NCBI GenBank assembly: GCA_965221815.1
Contig: OZ244915.1
Span: 2,728,001-2,792,000 of the forward strand
Direction: 5' to 3'
From: JAPOXR01 sp965221815
GTDB taxonomy: Bacteria; Pseudomonadota; Alphaproteobacteria; Rhodobacterales; Rhodobacteraceae
DNA: 64,000 nucleotides
Shown piece by piece: positions 56,625 through 64,000 of the stretch (positions are counted from its first letter, which is position 1; each line of letters starts with the position of its first letter). A program made the position numbers and the translations under genes. The notes beneath the pieces are model-generated. The model saw nothing but the letters and a program-made list of their open reading frames with translations. It did no database searches and was not told the origin of the DNA.

Positions 56625-57374
56625 TCAGCTATTACCCGCTCTGTTGACAGAAACACTTGATTCGCAGGGTGTGGCCATCGCTCCGAGCGTCAGATTGAAC
56701 AGGCTGTCGGCATCTCGGGCCTGTCTCTTGTGCCAATCAAGCCCACAGGCTTTCCGCACGCGGTCGCCAAGACAGCAGATGATGTGGCCATGATCGGGTA
56801 ATTCGTGAGCCTCACGGGTCAGGACTTCTGCAGTGCGCGGCGAATAAACAGGTAATATGCAGGGGGCTGAACGCAATCGCTCCGTTGCCTCACGGGTCAG
56901 GTGAAGTGAGTCCTGCTGGTAAACCGTCTCAGACCTCACTTCCATGTCAAGATCCCGAAGGCGGGCGGTAATATCGACAGCAACATGGTTGCCGCGAAAC
57001 CAGACAAGCTTCCCGGATGGCCGCTTGCGCTCAAGCTCAGCAATCAGCGAGTCAGCGTTGCCGCCTGCGATCTCAACGTGAAATCCCCGATCACGCGCCG
57101 CGGCTGCGGTGTTTGGACCCACGCACCAGGCAGTCGTCTCACGCCGGGGAGGTGCGATGGCGCGAACGCCGTTTTCCGAGGTAAAGATAACGGTTTCGCC
57201 TGCGACCGGTCCAAGGGACGAGGCGGTGGTGATAATTCGCAGCAGCGGCGCAATCACAATCTGGTCAGAGGCGGCCCCTGCGTCACGAAACCGCTGTGCC
57301 GTTTTCTCGGCAGACTCTTGCGGTCGCGTCAGGATGATCGACCATCCTCCTGTCCTTGTCGAATTGTTATTCAT
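56625..57374 (-). CDS. hemD: Uroporphyrinogen-III synthase
   Basis: The 249-residue protein has the HemD pattern: IILTRPQESAEKTAQRF, FTSENGVRAIAPP, VGPNTAAAARDRGFHVEIAG, and PVYSPRTAEVLTRE. It closes hydroxymethylbilane into uroporphyrinogen III in tetrapyrrole synthesis. The ATG at 57374 is chosen because upstream in-frame starts run into tsaD on the other strand; the gene then starts 42 bases from the divergent tsaD. hemC, usually adjacent, is missing here. The family is weakly conserved, so confidence is a little reduced. Confidence 0.82.
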   Translation of the reverse strand: MNNNSTRTGGWSIILTRPQESAEKTAQRFRDAGAASDQIVIAPLLRIITTASSLGPVAGETVIFTSENGVRAIAPPRRETTAWCVGPNTAAAARDRGFHVEIAGGNADSLIAELERKRPSGKLVWFRGNHVAVDITARLRDLDMEVRSETVYQQDSLHLTREATERLRSAPCILPVYSPRTAEVLTREAHELPDHGHIICCLGDRVRKACGLDWHKRQARDADSLFNLTLGAMATPCESSVSVNRAGNS

Positions 57375-57416
57375 GTCGGCATCAGGTAACGGGGCAGAAA
57401 AACTCCTGCAAGTTTC

Positions 57417-58517
57417 ATGGCAACTTCTCTTACCGTTCTGGGCATCGAAAGCAGTTGTGACGACACTGCAGCTGCAGTTGTCCAAAGGGCAGCCGATGGA
57501 ACAGCCGGGATTCGGTCTTCCATCGCACATGGTCAAACGGATCTGCACCGCGATTATGGCGGCATCGTCCCGGAAATTGCGGCACGCGCGCATGCTGTCA
57601 GACTGGATAGCGTGACGCAACAGGCACTTGATACCGCAAAGACATCGCTGGATGACATTGACCTCATTGCGGTGACGGCTGGTCCGGGACTGATCGGTGG
57701 CCTGTTGGCAGGCGTGGCGTTTGCCAAAGGACTTGCCGCAGGTGCCGGCAAACCGTTTCTTGGGGTCAATCATTTGGCGGGCCATGCCTTGACAGTTCGC
57801 ATGACTCATGGCGTCGCGTTTCCTTACCTGACCCTGCTCGCATCAGGAGGACATTGTCAGTTCCTGGCGGTGCGTTCAGCGGACAGTTTCTTGCGGTTGG
57901 GCGGAACCATCGACGATGCCCCCGGCGAAGCATTCGACAAGTCGGCACGACTCATCGGGCTCGACCAGCCGGGAGGGCCGGCAATCGAGCAGTGTGCACG
58001 ATGCGGCAACCCGAACCGTTTTGCCCTTCCCCGTCCACTTTCAGGGCGAAAGGGATGCAGCATGTCTTTCTCCGGACTGAAAACCGCCCTGCTCCAGGCC
58101 CATACCAAAATCCAGGCAGAAGGTGATCCGACAGGCAGTGATATCTCTGATCTTGCTGCAGGGTTTCAACAGGCTGTCGTCGACATTTTTGTTGAGAAGT
58201 CGTACGCCGCACTGGAAATGTATCATCAGGAAATGGGCGATAAACCCAGTGTTTTTGCGCTCTGCGGCGGCGTCGCCGCGAATCAGGCCATACGCCAAAA
58301 TCTGCAAACGCTGTGTGCGCACAGCAGCGTCGAATTCGTTGCTCCGCCCCTTCAATATTGTACGGACAATGCAGCTATGATTGCCTGGACAGGGGCCGAA
58401 ATCTATCAGCCCGGACAAAGTTCCGGCTTTGATCTCAAGGCACGACCGCGATGGCCGTTGGATGAGCGCAACATTCCACCGCTCCTCGGTTCAGGGCGGA
58501 AAGGACCAAAATCGTGA
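57417..58517 (+). CDS. tsaD: tRNA N6-threonylcarbamoyladenosine transferase
   Basis: The 366-residue protein is TsaD/Gcp, which transfers the threonylcarbamoyl group to A37 of ANN-decoding tRNAs together with TsaB and TsaE. It shows GIESSCDDTAAAVV, the metal-binding HAHAVRLD-type (AARAHAVRLD) and NHLAGHALTVRM motifs, LLASGGHCQFLAV and ALCGGVAANQAIR. Its ATG is 42 bases from hemD, divergent. The next small ORF overlaps its stop by one base. Confidence 0.96.
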   Translation: MATSLTVLGIESSCDDTAAAVVQRAADGTAGIRSSIAHGQTDLHRDYGGIVPEIAARAHAVRLDSVTQQALDTAKTSLDDIDLIAVTAGPGLIGGLLAGVAFAKGLAAGAGKPFLGVNHLAGHALTVRMTHGVAFPYLTLLASGGHCQFLAVRSADSFLRLGGTIDDAPGEAFDKSARLIGLDQPGGPAIEQCARCGNPNRFALPRPLSGRKGCSMSFSGLKTALLQAHTKIQAEGDPTGSDISDLAAGFQQAVVDIFVEKSYAALEMYHQEMGDKPSVFALCGGVAANQAIRQNLQTLCAHSSVEFVAPPLQYCTDNAAMIAWTGAEIYQPGQSSGFDLKARPRWPLDERNIPPLLGSGRKGPKS

Positions 58518-58795
58518 TGGCAAAAACAGAAATCGTGCAGCCGGTCAAACTGGCCAACAAGCCAATCGTGATCCTCCACGCACCAGCATGTTGTCATACG
58601 ACCCGATTCAGCCTTTTGGAATATTGCGGACTGAGTTCCGATCGAGTCATCGACAGGCAGTTCCGGACGTGCCACCCGGGGATCGAATTTGCATTCGATG
58701 ACATCGTCGAATACATTTCGTTGCGCTGGGAAAGGCTTTTTTCTGCATGTGTGGTCTTGCGATTTCCCCAGAGCTTTTTCGTGTCAGCACAATAA
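58517..58795 (+). CDS. Hypothetical small protein after tsaD
   Basis: The 92-residue frame starts at an ATG overlapping the tsaD stop (TGATG). It reads MAKTEIVQPVKLANKPIVIL, with three cysteines, and ends VVLRFPQSFFVSAQ. I recognise no family. In related genomes gpsA and a YciI-like gene often sit here, and this product resembles neither. It may be a real small gene or a chance frame. Confidence 0.35.
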   Translation: MAKTEIVQPVKLANKPIVILHAPACCHTTRFSLLEYCGLSSDRVIDRQFRTCHPGIEFAFDDIVEYISLRWERLFSACVVLRFPQSFFVSAQ

Positions 58796-58846
58796 TTGGA
58801 CGCGTACGCGGTGCAGGGAAACAGGACAGAATGGGGTGAACAATCC

Positions 58847-59272
58847 ATGGCCTATTGGCTATTCAAATCGGAACCAGGAGAATGGAGCTGGGACGATCAA
58901 GCGGCGTCGCAAGGTGGCGAAGAATGGGACGGGATCCGAAACTATCAGGCGCGAAACAATATGCGGCTGATGAAAATTGGTGATCTCGGTTTCTTTTACC
59001 ACTCACAGACGGAGAAAGCCATTGTGGGCATCATCAAGGTCTCTGCAGAAATTCACCCTGACAGCACTTCCGATGATCCCAGATGGGAATGTGTCGATGT
59101 TCAGGCAGTGGCGGCGATGCCGCAACCGGTCACTCTGGCACAATGCAAATCCGAGCCGCGCCTTAAAGATATGGTTCTGGTCAACAATACGCGGCTATCC
59201 GTACAACCTGTCACAGCAGATGAATGGGCCATCATCTGCGAGATGGGCGGCTATCAAAACAACCCGGACTGA
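58847..59272 (+). CDS. EVE-domain protein
   Basis: The 141-residue product matches the EVE family (thymocyte nuclear protein 1/YTH-related fold): MAYWLFKSEPGEWSWDD at the start, WDGIRNYQARNNMRLMKIGD and GFFYHSQTEKAIVGIIKV. EVE domains bind modified bases in nucleic acids. In alphaproteobacteria it often follows tsaD. The ATG at 58847 fits the family N-terminus. Its stop coincides with the border of an IS5 element, which may have replaced the last bases. Confidence 0.92.
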   Translation: MAYWLFKSEPGEWSWDDQAASQGGEEWDGIRNYQARNNMRLMKIGDLGFFYHSQTEKAIVGIIKVSAEIHPDSTSDDPRWECVDVQAVAAMPQPVTLAQCKSEPRLKDMVLVNNTRLSVQPVTADEWAIICEMGGYQNNPD

Positions 59273-60113
59273 GGCCCGTCGACATTCATCGTGTGGCCAT
59301 CACGCCCGCCACCCGGTGAATCCCTGCTGCAAAGTTCTTGATCGTTTTGCCGGACCGCATCGCAATGCTCAGAGTTCCTTGATTTTGGCAACGACATTCT
59401 CGATCCGGTGCCATTTTCTGTCCGTGTTACGGCCACAGACGCTTGGCGGCTTCAGTGATCTCACCGCCGCCGCGTCTTGTCCCGTAAGGGCCGCCAGTCG
59501 GCGTCACAGACCGTGCCGCCAATCCACATCTCAGATATCATATCGTCCAGGAGCTCAGGGACAGTCATCAGGTCATGAGTCGGGGCGGGCCGAACACCCA
59601 ACCGAATCCGAATCCCCGATCGCCGCGGGGGCACGACAATTTTGCGGGTCAGACCCCCGTTGAGCGTCCGATCCCGTCGGGGCCAGATCCCCCTGTTTCG
59701 CTCCAGAGGCCTGCGGAGGCATGATCGTGTCATCCACGACCAGATCGAACTCATCGGATAACACCCTGACAATATCCACAAAAACACCGCTCTGCGTCCA
59801 CCGACGAAACCGCTTGAAGACGCTGTTCCACGGGCCAAAACGCGGCGGAAGATCACGCCACGACGATCCCGTGCGAAACCGCCAGAAAACCGCCTCGAGA
59901 AACAGACGATTATCCACCGCGGTTCTCCCCGGATCCACCGCCTTGCCCGGACACAGCGGCGCCACCCGTTCATACATCTCATCAGTCAAGACCGTTCGAT
60001 CGGTATTCATCTTGTCACCTGCCCTTTCTGCTCCTGCCGCCTTTTCGACATGCGATATGGACAAAAATATACATCAATCGCCCAACAAGCAAGATGATTG
60101 TCAACGAACTTTA
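59273..60113 (-). mobile_element. Decayed IS5-family (IS427-like) element
   Basis: The ends (CCGTCGACATTCATC at 59277, and CGTTGACAATCATC reversed near 60100) match those of the 11.9-kb copy. The transposase starts near 60045 (DRTVLTDEMYERVAPLCPG, SWRDLPPRFGPWNSVFKRFR), carries VVDDTIMPPQASGAK with the first Asp, then shifts frame several times; the tail ENVVAKIKEL with the Glu and FAAGIHRVAGVMATR survive in other frames. It is longer than the 11.9-kb copy but equally dead. Confidence 0.8.
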
Positions 60114-60167
60114 ACCCATTTTGAACGTTGTGTGCATTTGCGTCAAACTATCAGGAGGCAAATGAGA

Positions 60168-60284
60168 ATGATTCCCCTATGGCTGGGTTTGGACCATGAT
60201 TGATTCTTGATCAGTTGCTTTCGGCGAATCATCAGGTGACCCTGACGAGAGGCGTACGATTGTCGTTGGCCAGGAGGTAGGCAG
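60168..60284 (-). mobile_element. ISKra4 end fragment
   Basis: About 115 bases match the terminal part of the element at 24052-24170, beginning TGATTCCCCTATGGCTGGGT and reaching CGTACGATTGTCGTTGGCC. It is cut off where the 892-bp GC-rich element begins. Confidence 0.7.
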
Positions 60285-61176
60285 GGGTGCGGCCCAGATT
60301 TGCGCGGCCACTTGATTTTTTTCTGGCTCCGCCGTTTCGGTTCAGGTTGCGTGGTCCGGTACATGGGCCTATTTCGTTTTCGGCACGGCGGATGGGCGAA
60401 GGCCGGAGACACAGCCCCGTCCGCCGTCGGGAAATGAGGCAGACAGGAGAACGAACCGATGGGGAGGAATTCCGGCATCCGGAGACGGCGGCGCACCTAC
60501 GGAGCCTGACGGAGGCAGAGGCTCGCCGGCATGGCCTGATGATCCGCGAGGACGCGGACGCTGTCCTTGAATATCGGGTCGAGGGCGGCAATGTCCGCTG
60601 CCGCCGCGTCGCGGCCGGGGATATGCCGCGGGAGGCGAAGCTCCTGCGCATCTGCGAGATCGCGCGCGACCGGAAGGGAAGGGTCAGGACCGTCACGGGC
60701 AGCGTCACGCAGTCCTCCGCAATCGACAGCGCGGAGGCCTCGGGCGGTGGGATGTCGGAGTTCGCGGACCGCCTCCGGCACGAGGCGAAGCGCCGTGGCA
60801 CTCTCGACAGCGAAGAGGTCGTGATCCTGTCCGACGGAGCGAAGTGGATCGAGAGTGCGATGCGAAAGGTCTTCGCGGGCATGAGGACGACCTTCGTGCT
60901 CGACATCTTCCATCTGCTCGAGAGGCTTCAGGATGCCCTGAAAGAGAGAGTTACGGACGGCACGCGGCGGAAGGCCACGTTCGCCCGGCTCAAGGACCTG
61001 ATCAGGGCTGGAAACGCGGCCCTGGCCATCGAGGAAATCGCACCGTATGGCAGGCGCTGGTCGGTCGACGGCGCGAACGAGATCATGGCCATCCGGTTCT
61101 GCTGGATGCACAACAGGATCGTCGACTGCCTCCAGTGGCGCGCGGCGGCCTGAGTGCACAAATCTGGGCCGCACCC
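60285..61176 (+). mobile_element. 892-bp element with 18-bp perfect inverted repeats
   Basis: GGGTGCGGCCCAGATTTG at 60285-60302 is repeated inverted and without mismatch at 61159-61176. Between them lies one transposase frame. The interior is distinctly more GC-rich than the rest of the window. It is inserted into the ISKra4 end fragment. I see no target duplication. Confidence 0.75.
60287..61153 (+). pseudogene. ISKra4/ISLre2-like transposase, N-terminally shortened
   Basis: The open frame begins inside the left inverted repeat; a likelier start is the ATG near 60431 (MRQTGERTDGEEF). It reads MPREAKLLRICEIARDRKG, EEVVILSDGAKWIESAMRKV with a catalytic Asp, TTFVLDIFHLLERLQDAL with the second Asp, and ends MAIRFCWMHNRIVDCL just before the right repeat. 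Relatives are about 400-500 residues, so an N-terminal part and the tail with the third acidic residue are probably missing, leaving a non-autonomous element. Confidence 0.6.
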
Positions 61177-61198
61177 TACACCAGAACACCCCTCGGTG

Positions 61199-62038
61199 TC
61201 ATTTCATGGCACCCTGCGTCAGTCCGGCCACAAGTTTCCTTTGCAAGGGCAGGAAGAGAAGAAGTGTGGGCACCGTGGCCACAACCGACCCGGCCATCAC
61301 CGCTCCCCAGTCGATCTGCACATCCCCAAAATACTGGTAAAGACCCAGGGGGATTGTCTTCAATCTTGTTTCGGTGATCAGGGCCAGGGCCAGCAAGTAT
61401 TCCGACCAGCTCTGCAGGAAACCATAGGTTGCGGCCGCGACAAGGCCCGGCCACATGATCGGAAGGATGACATAACCGATGACCTGGAGGCGATTGGCAC
61501 CATCGACAATCGCTGCGTCATCAAGACTCTTCGGTATCGTCGTCAGATATCCGGCAAGCAAGTAGACGGTAAAGGGCGTGATAAAGGCTGTGTAGCAAAG
61601 GATCAGGCCTAGATGACTGTTGATCAACCCACCGCGTGCAAAGAAAATGAAGATCGGATTGACCAGAATAATCCAGGGAAAGAACTGCCCACCAAGAATC
61701 GCTCCGAACAGAAGTCCGCGCCCCGGAAACGCAAAGCGCGAAAGACCATAGGCGGCAAAGAGGGAGATTCCACACGCCAGGACCGTGGACGCAATGCAGA
61801 TCGACAAGCTGTTCAAGACATATCTGAAATAACCGTCATTCCAGATCACAAGATAGTTCCGGGCGGTCAGACCGGGTTCATTGGCCACCAGTGAAACGGC
61901 AAGATTCTCGACGGATCCCTTGAACACGAAAACGGCTGGTGCCAGAAGAAAGGTCATGAAGCCCAGAAATGCCAGGAACATGAATCCTCTCTCGACAAAT
62001 GCGGCGGGTTGCCAGCCATTGCTCCCCTTCCTGGTCAT
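61199..62038 (-). CDS. Sugar ABC transporter permease, MalG type (second system)
   Basis: The 279-residue protein has six membrane helices, the EAA loop DDAAIVDGANRLQVIGYVIL and the MalG-type ending GLTQGAMK. It overlaps the upstream MalF-like gene by 4 bases (ATGA). The GC-rich IS element lies only 22 bases after its stop, so any downstream gene of this operon has been cut off. Confidence 0.92.
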   Translation of the reverse strand: MTRKGSNGWQPAAFVERGFMFLAFLGFMTFLLAPAVFVFKGSVENLAVSLVANEPGLTARNYLVIWNDGYFRYVLNSLSICIASTVLACGISLFAAYGLSRFAFPGRGLLFGAILGGQFFPWIILVNPIFIFFARGGLINSHLGLILCYTAFITPFTVYLLAGYLTTIPKSLDDAAIVDGANRLQVIGYVILPIMWPGLVAAATYGFLQSWSEYLLALALITETRLKTIPLGLYQYFGDVQIDWGAVMAGSVVATVPTLLLFLPLQRKLVAGLTQGAMK

Positions 62039-62961
62039 CCAACCTTGTCCTGCATGTCATGGAGGCCAAAGAAACGGAAGTAGAGTGCACCGAATCCTGC
62101 CATGACCACCGCCATGACGACACCAATTGCCGAACTGTAGCCGATACGCAGGTCGATGAATGCCTTGATATAAATCTCTGTAGCCAACACGTTGGTGAAG
62201 GTTCCCGGTCCTGCTCCGGTTGCCAGCCAGACATAAACAAAGTTGTTGAATGTCCAAATGACGGACATGAGACCAAGGACGGACAGGGTTGGAAGCAGGT
62301 AGGGCAAGGTGACAAACCTGAATTGCTGCCAGCGCGTTGCGCCATCAATGGCAGCAGCTTCATTCAACTCTTGCGGAATGGTCTGCAAGGCTGCGAGAAG
62401 CGACACTGCCACAAGAGGCGTGGTGTTCCAGACAACAATTGTCACGATCGATGGCCAGACCGTGCGGAGATCGGCCAAAAAGGCAACCGGATTCACAATC
62501 AGACCCGTTGACAGAAGCAAGCGATTGATCGCTCCATGGCCGGGATCAAAGAGCCATCGCCAGGCGATGACGGCAACGACAGGCGGTGTCGCCCAAGGCA
62601 CCAACAGGACAAGCCGGGTCAAGGTTGTCAATCGCAGGGTTTCAAGAAACCGGGAATTCAGCAACAGTGCAAACAGCAAACCCAGCAACATCCGGAGGAG
62701 AACAGTCACCGCCGTGAGCCAGACAATCGTGTTGACCGCCAAGTCAAGAAATCCGGCACTCGACAGGAATTCATGGTAGTTTTCAAGGCCGACGGGGGCC
62801 CCACCTGTCCGGAGTTTCAGCAGGGTGATATCAGTCAAACTGAGCTCGATATTGTAGAGTGTGGGATAGAGGTAGAAGGCAACGAGGACAGCAAACACAG
62901 GCAACAGCATCCAGAAGGCTGTCAGCCGGTCACGGAATTTGATGGACATCTTCAAGGCCAT
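62035..62961 (-). CDS. Sugar ABC transporter permease, MalF type (second system)
   Basis: The 308-residue protein has six membrane helices and the EAA loop NEAAAIDGATRWQQFRFVTLP. The frame runs upstream to 63114, but that part overlaps the binding-protein end and is not membrane-like; ATG at 62961 (MALKMSIKFRDRL) or 62949 are the likely starts. It is in operon with the binding protein (62 bases upstream) and the MalG-like gene. Confidence 0.9.
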   Translation of the reverse strand: MALKMSIKFRDRLTAFWMLLPVFAVLVAFYLYPTLYNIELSLTDITLLKLRTGGAPVGLENYHEFLSSAGFLDLAVNTIVWLTAVTVLLRMLLGLLFALLLNSRFLETLRLTTLTRLVLLVPWATPPVVAVIAWRWLFDPGHGAINRLLLSTGLIVNPVAFLADLRTVWPSIVTIVVWNTTPLVAVSLLAALQTIPQELNEAAAIDGATRWQQFRFVTLPYLLPTLSVLGLMSVIWTFNNFVYVWLATGAGPGTFTNVLATEIYIKAFIDLRIGYSSAIGVVMAVVMAGFGALYFRFFGLHDMQDKVG

Positions 62962-63022
62962 GACACTTTGCCTGTCGCGGTCTGCCCGAAAAACCAGGCA
63001 GACCGCGTTTGATCGACGTCGA

Positions 63023-64000
63023 TCAGTTGTCGAGCAGTCGCCTGATATCCTGGAGCAGCTCGGCACTTGCCTCCTGTGAGCTGCTCTGTCCGGAAAGGGC
63101 CTTGCCAGCCGCACGTGCCGTCAGGTTCCAGAGTTGCCCGACGCCGGCACCGCTGTCGCTGTATGCCCCCCAGGTTCGGGTGTGGTTGGCCAGTTGCGCG
63201 GCGAAACCCAGCTCCTCGTCACGATACTCAATTTGCGCCAGCAGGGATTTCTGGGCCGGGAACTGGTTGGTGTAGTAAGTCTCGAACAGACGTGCCCGGG
63301 TCAGAAATTGCAACAATTGCCAGGATTCCGCCGGATGGTCGGTGCTGGCATTGACCACCAGTGTCCGCCCACCAAGATGCGTCTTGGGCGGGTGCGAACC
63401 CGCCATCATGATACCGGAGTCGAACGGTAGGTCAGCCCCGGGGTTTGCCTCTTCAAAAGCACCGAGAAGTTGGCGATAGGTGTTCGTCGGCATCAGGGCC
63501 ATCCCCTGTTCGCCATCCAGCAACGACTGCAGCAAGGCAGGATCATGTGGCACATCGATGGTCAGGACTGAGCGTGACACCAATCCTTCGTCAATGTAGG
63601 TCTTGAAATAATCCATCGCCGCAGCTAGATCGTTCACGGTGACCCCTGGACGATAGCCCTCCTTGCCATCCTCAATGACGACGGCACTGCCATTTGACCA
63701 CAGATAGTAGTTCATCGGGAACCAGAACTGATTACCGGCGGCAAAGGCAAAACCGGTCTTGCCGGTTTGCGCCTTGATGGTCCGGCTGTCCTGCAACAAC
63801 TCCTCCCAGGTCTCCGGAAGATCCGTGATTCCGGCTTCTGCCAGAACATCTGTCCGATAGACCATTGCCCAGGTATCGGCTGACCATGGAACACCCCAGG
63901 CCCGGCCGTCATACATTGTCAGGTCGGTGGCAATGAAATCATCAAATCCATTCCCGAAGCCGCCATACTGGATGAGGTGATCAATAGGTTTCAGAATCCC
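63023..64000 (-). CDS. Sugar ABC transporter substrate-binding protein (second system), N-terminus outside window
   Basis: The frame is open to the window edge, giving the C-terminal 325 residues of a CUT1 binding protein: MYDGRAWGVPWSADTWAMVY, DLPETWEELLQDSRTIKAQT, TLVVNASTDHPAESWQLLQF. The signal peptide and first lobe lie outside. The sugar is unknown. This operon has no ATPase within the window. Confidence 0.9.
   Translation of the reverse strand, partial: GILKPIDHLIQYGGFGNGFDDFIATDLTMYDGRAWGVPWSADTWAMVYRTDVLAEAGITDLPETWEELLQDSRTIKAQTGKTGFAFAAGNQFWFPMNYYLWSNGSAVVIEDGKEGYRPGVTVNDLAAAMDYFKTYIDEGLVSRSVLTIDVPHDPALLQSLLDGEQGMALMPTNTYRQLLGAFEEANPGADLPFDSGIMMAGSHPPKTHLGGRTLVVNASTDHPAESWQLLQFLTRARLFETYYTNQFPAQKSLLAQIEYRDEELGFAAQLANHTRTWGAYSDSGAGVGQLWNLTARAAGKALSGQSSSQEASAELLQDIRRLLDN

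Overview
The window looks like chromosomal DNA of an alphaproteobacterium, most likely a Rhodobacterales-like lineage. This is inferred from protein style only: an 805-residue GyrB, divergent hemD/tsaD followed by an EVE-domain gene, a dimethylglycine-dehydrogenase-type FAD/aminomethyltransferase fusion, and IclR-controlled CUT1 sugar transporters. I see no rRNA, tRNA or CRISPR array. Mobile DNA is abundant but almost all of it is broken: ISKra4, IS630, IS5, IS481, IS4, IS1-like and IS110 elements are truncated, frameshifted, chimeric or cut by stop codons. Several host genes are also decayed (a potA-like ATPase, a small lipoprotein). The picture is a genome past an IS expansion and now eroding.

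0-9.6 kb: the end of a metallo-beta-lactamase-fold protein; an NAD salvage pair (pncA then pncB, minus strand); a MaoC-type hydratase; and a minus-strand tripartite efflux operon (frameshifted small lipoprotein, TolC-like lipoprotein, PAS-HlyD fusion adaptor, MacB-like ATPase and permease). The adaptor is unusual because a cytoplasmic PAS domain and coiled coil precede its membrane anchor.

9.7-30.6 kb: the IS graveyard. Inside it survive two small secreted cysteine-bearing proteins, a fibronectin-III-like fragment, a dimethylglycine/sarcosine dehydrogenase-like enzyme, L-serine dehydratase (sdaA), and a polyamine-type binding protein whose ATPase gene upstream is a pseudogene.

30.6-36.5 kb: a GNAT acetyltransferase, gyrB, an overlapping HEPN/MNT toxin-antitoxin pair, and an AlbA_2/Schlafen-type protein with a C-terminal Ig-like extension.

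36.7-56.5 kb: a galactoside-use locus consisting of a GH2 beta-galactosidase, a GH4 alpha-galactosidase, 2-dehydro-3-deoxygalactonokinase, a sugar ABC transporter, an IclR regulator and a UgpC/MalK-type ATPase. It is split by a defence block at 41.3-50.1 kb. That block holds a GHKL (MutL/MORC-like) ATPase fused to a putative PD-(D/E)XK nuclease, a translationally coupled DNA methyltransferase, and a giant Type ISP restriction-modification enzyme interrupted by one in-frame TGA near its C-terminus. The ATPase-nuclease plus methyltransferase pair is the best candidate here for a poorly described system.

56.6-64 kb: hemD and tsaD (divergent), a small unknown ORF, an EVE protein, a decayed IS5 element, an ISKra4 end fragment, a GC-rich 892-bp element with perfect 18-bp inverted repeats, and a second sugar ABC transporter (two permeases and a binding protein that runs off the window).
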